Below are positions 50,143 to 57,377 of a stretch of DNA of 64,000 nt, piece by piece. A program made the position numbers and the translations under genes. The notes beneath the pieces were generated by a model. It saw only the letters and a list, made by a program, of their open reading frames with translations. It ran no database searches and was not told the origin of the DNA. Every line of letters begins with the position of its first letter. Within the stretch, counting starts at the first letter, position 1. Origin of the DNA: an uncultured Clostridium sp. (lineage in GTDB: Bacteria; Bacillota; Clostridia; Lachnospirales; Lachnospiraceae); NCBI RefSeq assembly GCF_900547735.1, contig NZ_URHZ01000009.1, positions 29,861-93,860 on the forward strand, given 5' to 3'.

Positions 50143-50694
50143 TCACTTTTCTTGTAATATTTTTTCTAAATTACGCAAAACAAATTCCTGTGCATCTCTT
50201 GTATACAAATTTACACTATACCTGTTTCCATATAAATTTACTTTATTTTCCTCAATAATCCCTATTGCTTTTCCTTTATCTGTCACACACTTATAGTTTT
50301 TATCCTCCCCAAGTGGTTTTGTCTCTAAATATCCCAATTTTTCTAGCCCATGTGTTATCTCCTTTGCAATCAGCCTTGTCATACCCGGTAATAAAATATC
50401 ATTAATTTGATGACAAAATTCACTAATTGAAACTGGCTTGACAGAATATTGAAATTTATCTTTTTCTTTGGAGGATATAAAAAAAGGTATCTTACGATTA
50501 TTAGTTTTTTTTCCATCATTCTCAATCGCTACTATTAATGAATCAAGCAATTCTCGAACCTTACCATTATAACTTTTTATTTTCTTGCAATTCATTACTG
50601 TATCTTCTGGAAAAACTAACCCCGATGTAGGATCAATCCCTTTTTCCATACAATTCGCATAATATCTCAATTCAAATAACTCTTCCTTCTCCAT
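50143..50694 (-). CDS. Uncharacterised fourth gene of the retron operon
   Basis: 183 residues; starts 2 bp after the RT stop. The N-terminus has GIDPTSGLVFPEDTVMN, a GIDPxTG..PEDS motif of a widespread but uncharacterised clostridial family. The middle (VKPVSISEFCHQINDIL...ITHGLEKLGYLE) looks like a winged helix, and the end (DKGKAIGI...NLYTRDAQEFVLRNLEKIL) resembles KilA-C/antirepressor-like wings. No nuclease or membrane motif. Its position suggests a retron component or an inhibitor of the effector; equally it could be an unrelated island gene. Confidence 0.75.
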   Translation of the reverse strand: MEKEELFELRYYANCMEKGIDPTSGLVFPEDTVMNCKKIKSYNGKVRELLDSLIVAIENDGKKTNNRKIPFFISSKEKDKFQYSVKPVSISEFCHQINDILLPGMTRLIAKEITHGLEKLGYLETKPLGEDKNYKCVTDKGKAIGIIEENKVNLYGNRYSVNLYTRDAQEFVLRNLEKILQEK

Positions 50695-50696
50695 AA

Positions 50697-51722
50697 TTAA
50701 TCATCCCAATCTATATTATCTAATCTACTTAATAGTTTTCTTCCTAAGTGTTTGTCAACCATATTAATATAATACGCTTTTCCATACATATGCTCTTTAT
50801 AAAAATGCTTATTACATTTAATATGTTGAAGATGGTCATGCACACCAAATTTCTCACAATAATATATCTCCTGACAAAATCCTTTTACATATCGCTTATC
50901 TACATGCATCTTCTTTCCATTTACATTTATTCCTGTTACTTCTTGACGTTGATAATAATATGCTATCCTAGTCTTATTCACATTTAATGAAAAACCTTCA
51001 TCCTGAATTATCTTCTCTGCAACAGGAATAATTTTTTGTATTCCACATTTCCCCGAAAAAGTAATATCGTCTGCATATCTAGAATATGTTGATTCATATT
51101 TTTTTGCAAGTCCTGCTAACCTTTTATCCAATTTTAAACATGCGATGTTAGACAAGTATGGACTCGTTGGGGCTCCTTGCGGTAAATAACCATCATACGT
51201 ACATAATCGAGCTAGCATATACGACACTTCTACTGTGTATCCATAATAATAAAAAATCCTAAATATTTGTTTTTGAGAGATACTTGGGAAGAAATCACTC
51301 ATATCCATATTCACAATACAGTCCTGATTCAAATGATTTTGTGCATTTGTACATATAGATTTTTTCTTACAAAACCCATTGCAATATTGTGAAACTCTTA
51401 TTTTGTATAATATTTTATCTAGTATCCACTTTTGCACCAAGCGTAAGCTAACCGCTGGAATATTAAGTGTTCTCATCTTTCCAGACTTCTTAACTATCTT
51501 GGCTTCATGATAGTAATTCGTCTCTATCATTGCCATCATCTTTGTAATTTCTGATAATTCTCTTCCAACAAGCAATGCAAAATGCTGTTTATCAAAAATC
51601 ACAGGTAAACCAAGATTCAATAGATTTTTTGCATATTTTTTTGCTGCTTCAATATCCTTTATCTTTTCATTGCTATCAATTAATTCTTTTTCTAAATTTT
51701 CTAAATATTCTTCATTATTCAT
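50697..51722 (-). CDS. Retron reverse transcriptase
   Basis: 341 residues. Retron-specific NAxxH motif (NAQNH, ~126-130), catalytic first Asp in IVNMDMSDFFPSI (~140-147), PQGAPTSPYLSN (~181-192), YADD in YSRYADDITFS (~216-219) and VTG (EVTGINVN, ~262-264), the retron template-binding signature. Copies part of the adjacent msd RNA into DNA that stays linked to msr. I use ATG 51722; a start eight codons earlier would run into the a2 repeat of the RNA gene. AT-rich, like the whole island. Confidence 0.95.
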   Translation of the reverse strand: MNNEEYLENLEKELIDSNEKIKDIEAAKKYAKNLLNLGLPVIFDKQHFALLVGRELSEITKMMAMIETNYYHEAKIVKKSGKMRTLNIPAVSLRLVQKWILDKILYKIRVSQYCNGFCKKKSICTNAQNHLNQDCIVNMDMSDFFPSISQKQIFRIFYYYGYTVEVSYMLARLCTYDGYLPQGAPTSPYLSNIACLKLDKRLAGLAKKYESTYSRYADDITFSGKCGIQKIIPVAEKIIQDEGFSLNVNKTRIAYYYQRQEVTGINVNGKKMHVDKRYVKGFCQEIYYCEKFGVHDHLQHIKCNKHFYKEHMYGKAYYINMVDKHLGRKLLSRLDNIDWDD

Positions 51723-51730
51723 TATAATCA

Positions 51731-51941
51731 CCATTCTCAAATGCACCTGCTACTATTTCTGTATTTGTGCTAAAGCAGCAAATGTTGTTGCATTCGCATG
51801 CAACAACATTTGCTGAATATCGTTGTAATGCCAACATATTCAGATTAAGTATGCTTTGCTACTTAATCTGCATATTAAGAAACCTTGCAACTATGAAAGG
51901 CCACTGTCCTTTCGCTTTCTAACAGATGCACTTGAGAACAG
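51731..51941 (-). ncRNA. Retron msr-msd RNA
   Basis: On the minus strand the RNA opens with a1 CTGTTCTCAAGTGCATCTG (51941-51923) and closes with a2 CAGGTGCATTTGAGAATGG (51749-51731): all 19 positions pair, four to five as G-U. Inside: a 6-bp hairpin (GAAAGG/CCTTTC, 51895-51913), an 11-bp hairpin (51841-51870) and the long msd stem with perfect 18-bp arms and a 4-nt loop (51776-51815). It fits exactly between the wHTH stop and the RT start. The branching G should lie just inside a1. Confidence 0.9.
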
Positions 51942-51944
51942 CAA

Positions 51945-52277
51945 TTACATTTCGGAACCCCTCCATTTTTTTTTAGAAAATTCATGTACAGTATAAACTT
52001 TTTTTATGCTCCATCTGCTATTTGAATATTCATTCTCCAAATTAATACTATAAGAATAATCTTCCATCTCCGAATTAATAAGTTTTAATCTTCCTTTTTG
52101 GGTTATACTGAGCATATTATTTTTGTAAGACAATTCACTATTTTCAACTAACTCTCCAATAAAATTATCAAGCGTATTAAACGGAATACCTATTTTTTCC
52201 TTTAATTTTTCTAAATTATATCTTCCATTAAATTCTTTAAAATAAGCCAATATTAATAACTTTACATATTCATCCAT
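51945..52277 (-). CDS. Retron-associated winged-helix protein
   Basis: About 110 residues: helix-rich start MDEYVKLLILAYFKEFNGRYNLEKLKEKIGIPFNTLDNFIGELVENSELSYKNNMLSITQKGRLKL is a winged helix, followed by a short polar tail. The ATG at 52277 overlaps the stop of the PRTase gene by 8 bp; a Met 12 codons earlier is possible. In PRTase/wHTH retrons (type III of the Mestre scheme, as I remember it) such a protein accompanies the effector. It ends immediately before the msr-msd RNA. Confidence 0.82.
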   Translation of the reverse strand: MDEYVKLLILAYFKEFNGRYNLEKLKEKIGIPFNTLDNFIGELVENSELSYKNNMLSITQKGRLKLINSEMEDYSYSINLENEYSNSRWSIKKVYTVHEFSKKKWRGSEM

Positions 52278-53166
52278 TATATTTTTTCTTTTCCCTTGCA
52301 TAATTACTTTCATTACGTTGCTTCTTATCTGATTTAAATCTCATCCATGCTGGTTTTCGTTCATTATTTCTTGGAAATAATGCATTATTTTTACTTGTAT
52401 TTTTCCAAAATATCCCTAACGTATTATTAGGTGTATCATTATAAAATGAAACTAACGATTCCGATTTCGAAAAACCAAATATGTCATTTTCGTTATATAA
52501 GTCCATTTTTTGGGATTCTTCTTTAAAGCACTCTCTCTTCATGCCTAGCTCGTCTGAAGAAGAAAATGCCGCACTTTGTTTATGTTCATATACGATTTCT
52601 ATAGATATTTCATTTTTTTTCGCATAAGCTTCAATCTTAGACACTGCTGCATCCATAATATGAATTACGATATAAACAATATGTTTTCCAATAAGGATAT
52701 TTTTATTTTTATCAATATAGTCTACAAATGTCTTCCCTGATCCGCAGAAGTCGTCAATCAAAATAATATTATCTATATACCCCCAATATTCCTTTGTAGC
52801 TATATCGTTTAATTCTGGAACAATAGAATATTTCCCAATCCCATTAAGATGCCTATACTCTATTAAATATTCATATGAACTATTAATTGTTCCCCTCTGT
52901 GATTTTAGTACACAAAAAACAGAATTACCTATATCAATATTTTCATGTTCCATTGTTCTATTATGTAAATCTTTTAGATATGTATTCACTAACTGATGAG
53001 AATAATAATCAAAATAATTTATTAATAGTAAAATGATATCTTTCATCTCTTGTGATAAATTTTCCAAATATCTTGGCAAATTACTTGAAAAGTAATTCAT
53101 CTTTTCATCTGATTGCCCCCATTTATCTTTGCATTGTGTCAATAATAATTCTATATCTTTGTCCAT
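52270..53166 (-). CDS. Retron-associated phosphoribosyltransferase-like effector
   Basis: 298 residues. NIILIDDFCGSGKTFVDYI (~150-170) is the PRPP-binding loop of type I phosphoribosyltransferases (DD-x-x-x-(T/S)G-x-T, here GSGKT), preceded by strands and an N-terminal helical domain. The C-terminus is basic (RKPAWMRFKSDKKQRNES). AAGGAAAAGG precedes the ATG. First gene of the operon. By analogy with other retrons it would be the toxic effector released when phage damages the msDNA complex; the reaction is unknown. Confidence 0.84.
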   Translation of the reverse strand: MDKDIELLLTQCKDKWGQSDEKMNYFSSNLPRYLENLSQEMKDIILLLINYFDYYSHQLVNTYLKDLHNRTMEHENIDIGNSVFCVLKSQRGTINSSYEYLIEYRHLNGIGKYSIVPELNDIATKEYWGYIDNIILIDDFCGSGKTFVDYIDKNKNILIGKHIVYIVIHIMDAAVSKIEAYAKKNEISIEIVYEHKQSAAFSSSDELGMKRECFKEESQKMDLYNENDIFGFSKSESLVSFYNDTPNNTLGIFWKNTSKNNALFPRNNERKPAWMRFKSDKKQRNESNYAREKKKYNG

Positions 53167-53314
53167 ACCTTTTCCTTAACTATATCTTGAAAGCAATATA
53201 TATCATCTTCCATTTTTACTGGCAACAAAAATCATAATAATACATATCATTATAAATACGACAGGCAACCATATAGACTACCTGCCATATAAAATAATCT
53301 GTATTAAGTTGGTA

Positions 53315-54856
53315 TTACTCAAACTCGATCGTTGCCGGCGGTTTCCCCGTACAATCATACAACACTCTGTTAACCCCTTTTACTTCGTTCACAATCCTGC
53401 TTGTAACCTTCCCGAGCACTTCCCACGGAAGTTCAGCAGATTCAGCGGTCATGAAGTCGGAAGTCAGCACGGCTCTTAAGGCAATAGCGTAATCATAAGT
53501 CCTCTCATCACCCATGCAGCCTACGGATCTCATATTGGTAATAGCGGCGAAATACTGGCCTAAATCACCTGCGATTCCTGCCTTATCGATCTCCTCGCGG
53601 TAAATCGCATCGGCATCCTGGACGATTTTTACCTTCTCAGGTGTCACATCACCGATGATACGGACGCCAAGTCCCGGGCCCGGGAACGGCTGGCGGAATA
53701 CAAGTCTCTCGGGAATGTCAAGCTCCAGACCCGCCTTTCTGACCTCGTCCTTGAACAACATGCGCAGCGGCTCAATGATCTCTTTAAAATCAACATGCTC
53801 GGGAAGTCCGCCTACATTGTGGTGGGACTTGATAACGGCTGATTTTCCAAGGCCGGACTCGATCACATCGGGATAAATGGTTCCCTGAACCAGGAAATCA
53901 ACCTTTCCAATCTTCTTCGCCTCTTCCTCAAACACGCGGATAAATTCTTCTCCGATAATTTTACGTTTCTGCTCCGGATCCGACACTCCGGCCAGTTTCT
54001 CATAGAAACGCTCCTGGGCGTTGACGCGTACGAAGTTCAAATCGTACTGTCCTTCCGGTCCGAATATGGCCTCAACTTCATCTCCCTCGTTTTTGCGGAG
54101 CAGGCCATGATCTACAAATACGCAGGTCAACTGTTTGCCGATCGCCTTTGCCATCATAACAGCGGCCACCGATGAGTCCACGCCGCCCGACAGGGCGCAA
54201 AGCGCACGGCCGTTTCCAACCTTTTCGCGAATCTCGCCGATTGTACGCTCTACAAATGCATCCATCTTCCATTCGCCCGAACACTTGCAGACATTGTATA
54301 CAAAGTTAGAAAGCATCTTTGTGCCTTCCTGTGTATGCATTACTTCCGGATGGAACTGAACGGCATACAAATTATTTTCTTCACACTCCATGGCTGCAAC
54401 CGGGCAGACCGGAGTCGTACATGTTATTTTGAAACCTTCCGGCGCTTTCTCTATATAATCCGTATGGCTCATCCAGCAGATTGTCTTCGCGGAGACTCCT
54501 TCAAACAGTTTGGAGGCCGTATCCACAGCCACCTCTGTCTTGCCGTACTCACTGACAGGAGCGGTTGCCACCTTACCTCCGAGTAAATGCGCGGTCAGCT
54601 GTGCGCCATAACAGATTCCTAAAATCGGAATACCCAGTTCAAAAATTTCTTTTGGACATCTTGCAGAGTCTTCCCCATACACGCTGTTTGGTCCGCCCGT
54701 GAAAATAATTCCTTTCGGATTCATTTCCTTAATCTTTTCCAGCGGCATATTGTATGAATGTACTTCACAATACACGTTGCATTCTCTGACTCTTCTGGCG
54801 ATCAACTGGTTATACTGTCCGCCAAAGTCCAATACGATAATCATCTCTTTTTCCAC
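53315..54856 (-). CDS. guaA: GMP synthase (glutamine-hydrolysing)
   Basis: 513 residues, full length. Amidotransferase domain with GICYGAQ nucleophile loop and VQFHPEV; ATP-pyrophosphatase with LSGGVDSSVAAVMM; dimer domain ending KPPATIEFE. Converts XMP, glutamine and ATP to GMP. Start is GTG 54856, 7 nt after AGGAGG, giving (M)EKEMIIVLDFGGQYNQL; the frame is open much further up, through an inserted repeat, but that part is not similar to GuaA. The shorter paralogue at 4572-5864 is the same family. Confidence 0.96.
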   Translation of the reverse strand: MEKEMIIVLDFGGQYNQLIARRVRECNVYCEVHSYNMPLEKIKEMNPKGIIFTGGPNSVYGEDSARCPKEIFELGIPILGICYGAQLTAHLLGGKVATAPVSEYGKTEVAVDTASKLFEGVSAKTICWMSHTDYIEKAPEGFKITCTTPVCPVAAMECEENNLYAVQFHPEVMHTQEGTKMLSNFVYNVCKCSGEWKMDAFVERTIGEIREKVGNGRALCALSGGVDSSVAAVMMAKAIGKQLTCVFVDHGLLRKNEGDEVEAIFGPEGQYDLNFVRVNAQERFYEKLAGVSDPEQKRKIIGEEFIRVFEEEAKKIGKVDFLVQGTIYPDVIESGLGKSAVIKSHHNVGGLPEHVDFKEIIEPLRMLFKDEVRKAGLELDIPERLVFRQPFPGPGLGVRIIGDVTPEKVKIVQDADAIYREEIDKAGIAGDLGQYFAAITNMRSVGCMGDERTYDYAIALRAVLTSDFMTAESAELPWEVLGKVTSRIVNEVKGVNRVLYDCTGKPPATIEFE

Positions 54857-55006
54857 GAGTATTCCTCCTAATAATTTTCCGTTGGTGATTTTCCCCTGAT
54901 ACGTGTAATACTTTACAGTGCTATTATTGGCATAAGAACTATAATTTATAAATTGATTGAACCGCAGCGACGCAGCCGCGTTGTTTTGTGCGTCCGTCCT
55001 GCGGCG

Positions 55007-55181
55007 GTTACTGTTCACAGGCAGTATTCCGCGAGGTGTTTTTTGTGGGTGGAGCATAGCGAAAGTCACAGAAAACCCGAGGGTTGCGGCGCGAAACAGC
55101 GTTTTTTTGCCGTTTCTGTGCATCGCGAAGCGTGTTATTGTTCGCAGCACAGCCGCTTTTAGCTGGGGTGTGAACAGTAAC
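55007..55181 (+). repeat. TIR-element family 1, complete copy
   Basis: 175 bp with 13-bp ends GTTACTGTTCACA and (G)TGTGAACAGTAAC. Nearly identical to 42201-42374 in opposite orientation. It has no stop codons in some frames, which makes the guaA frame look longer than it is. Confidence 0.92.
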
Positions 55182-55187
55182 CTGCAG

Positions 55188-55320
55188 GTAACAGTTCAGA
55201 TAGGTCTGCGCATTTATTGCGCTGACCGTACAAAAAGGTAGTGGCAGCAAGCATTCGGCTCATCGCGTAGCGATTTCATTAGCCGAATGCCGTAACAGTT
55301 CATGCTGTCTGAACTGTTAC
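55188..55320. repeat. Palindromic element with 13-bp ends
   Basis: GTAACAGTTCAGA and TCTGAACTGTTAC are perfectly complementary and frame 133 bp. Inside are GCATTCGGCT/AGCCGAATGC and a second hairpin. It abuts the TIR element; with it, and AT-rich sequence to 55508, it accounts for the 650-bp gap before the QueG-like gene. Confidence 0.82.
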
Positions 55321-55508
55321 ACCTGCGGCGTATTACTTATTATAAAATAATGACGTTCCCTTGACAAGAAGTTTTTTCACGGTTTTCTGCCATTTTTCGT
55401 CATGCATTTTGTATCTTTACTACAGCCCGGGGAAAATCAGTCAAAAAACAGCTCCCTTGGCAGCAGGCCTTTAAATGCTGCTACAAACTCTTTCCCTTCC
55501 ATTTCCGC

Positions 55509-56210
55509 TTATATATCCCTGCCAAGATACCGCTTCGTATAAGGACAGGCGGCTATGCAGATGCCGCATAAGGTCAGTTCCTTTCCCAGTCTTTCCTTCA
55601 CCATCCCGCGCCCTTTACTCCTGCATGCCTCGATATCCACAAATTCATCGCGGTCCAGCCCGCTGTTCCACAGTTTTCCGCTGACAGCGCCCGCAGGACA
55701 GGCATTTGTGCACACCATGCAGCCTCCGCACTGCGACTCCCTGATTGCTTTTCCCATTTTGAGGGGGGCATCCGTGACGACCGACGTAATCCTGACCGCA
55801 GAACCGTACTCTTTTGTCACCAGCAGTGCATTTTTCCCAATCCATCCGATTCCGGCACAGGTGGCAACCGTCTTATGCGGCAGCCAGGTGCGGTAATTTC
55901 CAAATTCCTTCACGGATTCCACGGTCTGAGCCAGCGCCTGATATCCTCTCTCCTGCAGATACTCTTTACAGGCAACCGCCAGCTCATCCAGCTTCGCATT
56001 CAATTCATAATATTTTTTCAAATACTTCTCATTCGGTCCGTCACTTATCGACCGTACAATCTCCTTCGGTATCGTCACGGCAATGGATACGCCGGACGGC
56101 CATTCGCCGGACGTTGCCTCCGTCATATCCGCAAATCCGACAAGCGCGGCTCCATTTTGCCGCAGCATTTCTTCCAGTTCCCGTTCAATCTCACCGTTCT
56201 CCCTGTTCAT
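55509..56210 (-). CDS. QueG-like 4Fe-4S protein
   Basis: About 233 residues related to epoxyqueuosine reductase QueG: LPHKTVATCAGIGWIGKNALLVTKEYGSAVRITSV, and two ferredoxin-type clusters CGGCMVCTNACP and CGICIAACPYTK with a lone Cys in IEACRSKG. It is shorter than true QueG (about 310-380) and lacks the HEAT-like C-terminal part, so its substrate may differ. The start is unclear because a tandem repeat covers the region; ATG 56210 has GGGGGAG at fair spacing. Confidence 0.82.
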   Translation of the reverse strand: MNRENGEIERELEEMLRQNGAALVGFADMTEATSGEWPSGVSIAVTIPKEIVRSISDGPNEKYLKKYYELNAKLDELAVACKEYLQERGYQALAQTVESVKEFGNYRTWLPHKTVATCAGIGWIGKNALLVTKEYGSAVRITSVVTDAPLKMGKAIRESQCGGCMVCTNACPAGAVSGKLWNSGLDRDEFVDIEACRSKGRGMVKERLGKELTLCGICIAACPYTKRYLGRDI

Positions 56211-56272
56211 CCCGTTCTCCCCCATTCATCCCGTTCTCCCTGTTCTTCCCGTTCTCCCCGTTCATCCATTTC
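56200..56272. repeat. 18-bp tandem repeat at the start of the QueG-like gene
   Basis: About four units of the type (A/G)GGGAGAACGGGATGAAC on the minus strand. Each unit offers GGGAGA plus ATGAA, i.e. a possible ribosome site and start codon. Confidence 0.8.
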
Positions 56273-56286
56273 CTCCTCCCATTGTC

Positions 56287-57216
56287 TTAAACCTTCAGCT
56301 CCGCATTTTCCTGGAATCCTTCAATCGTCCGGAGTTCCTCCAGGAGCAGTTGGAGAAATTCCTTCACCAGCGGCTCCCTCTGCCTGGCTTTCGGCACCAT
56401 GTACCCCATTTCACCGCTCAGTCCATAGGCCGGGCGGCTGACCAGGCCGTACTCTTCAAGCTCCGCAGGATCAATGGGCGTTCCTGCCAGAAAACCTACG
56501 CCCTGGGAGGCCAGTTTCATCCTGAGTTCCCTGGATTCCACACGGATTACGCGGTCGGTTCCTATCGCAACGCGTATGGTCTCCGGGATAAAACTCTCGA
56601 CCCTGATGGAATTTCTGTATCTGATGCATGTATATTTTGAAAGTGTCTCCGGTGTCAGTTCCTCCTGGTTCATCGGGTGATCCTTTGCCGCCGTTATCAC
56701 AAACGGCTGTCTGCCAAGGTAGGTGTAAAGCACATCCTTTTGGCGCATCTGCCCCGACAGCGTCTCCACGGTGCCGATGGGACAAAAGGCAATAGCCATG
56801 TCGGCCTTTCCCTGGTACAGGGAATCAACCGCCTCGCCGATTCCCTCGGCATACATGGAAAACTGTAATTTCTCCGACCGGCAGTATTTTCTGCAGAAGC
56901 GTGCAAACGCTCTCTCGATTCTCAGGCTGCTTGGCGCAATAAGGCGGAAACGTCTGACGATCTCTTCCTCCGAAATTCTTCCGATAGCCTCCATCTGCTC
57001 CGCCACCACCGACGCATGGCGCAGCATCTGCCTGCCCCTGTCCGTCACCGAAATCCCCCTGTTTGTCCGTTCGAATATCTGAAACCCAACCTCGTTTTCC
57101 ACGGTCATAATTGAATTGCTCACCGTGGGCTGTGACAGGTACAGTTCCCTGGCCGCTCTGGAAATGGAGGCAGTCTCCGCCACCGTGAGAATAATTTTAA
57201 GCTGCTGCGTATTCAT
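56287..57216 (-). CDS. LysR-family regulator
   Basis: About 309 residues. HTH: MNTQQLKIILTVAETASISRAARELYLSQPTVSNSIMTVENEVGFQIFERTNRG; effector domain from ~90. Start at the ATG 4 nt after GGGAGGAAG; an upstream Met adds 20 unrelated residues. It is divergent from gltS with a 12-bp perfect palindrome between, so it should regulate the carrier and amidohydrolase genes. Confidence 0.9.
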   Translation of the reverse strand: MNTQQLKIILTVAETASISRAARELYLSQPTVSNSIMTVENEVGFQIFERTNRGISVTDRGRQMLRHASVVAEQMEAIGRISEEEIVRRFRLIAPSSLRIERAFARFCRKYCRSEKLQFSMYAEGIGEAVDSLYQGKADMAIAFCPIGTVETLSGQMRQKDVLYTYLGRQPFVITAAKDHPMNQEELTPETLSKYTCIRYRNSIRVESFIPETIRVAIGTDRVIRVESRELRMKLASQGVGFLAGTPIDPAELEEYGLVSRPAYGLSGEMGYMVPKARQREPLVKEFLQLLLEELRTIEGFQENAELKV

Positions 57217-57278
57217 AAACTTCCTCCCAAACCCGTGAAATACAGACTGTATTTTCCGGACAGTTCTGCAATTCATTT

Positions 57279-57290
57279 CCCCTATAGGGG
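57279..57290. promoter_or_regulatory. Palindrome CCCCTATAGGGG, probable LysR site
   Basis: A perfect 12-bp palindrome in the 161-bp divergent gap between lysR and gltS, 63 bp from the lysR start. Confidence 0.55.
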
Positions 57291-57377
57291 TATCAGATAG
57301 TCGTATTTCCCAAACTTTTCCCCAAATGTTATAGTGATTTTAACATAAATCAACAGGAAACGAAAGGAGGAAGTAAA

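Noticed and set aside
51776..51870. Transcription terminators between the wHTH gene and RT
   Set aside because: The stems lack T-runs and fit the retron RNA architecture framed by a1/a2.
54857..55150. Upstream extension of guaA
   Set aside because: The frame is open through the TIR element only because the repeat lacks stops. GuaA similarity begins at the GTG 54856, which has an AGGAGG.
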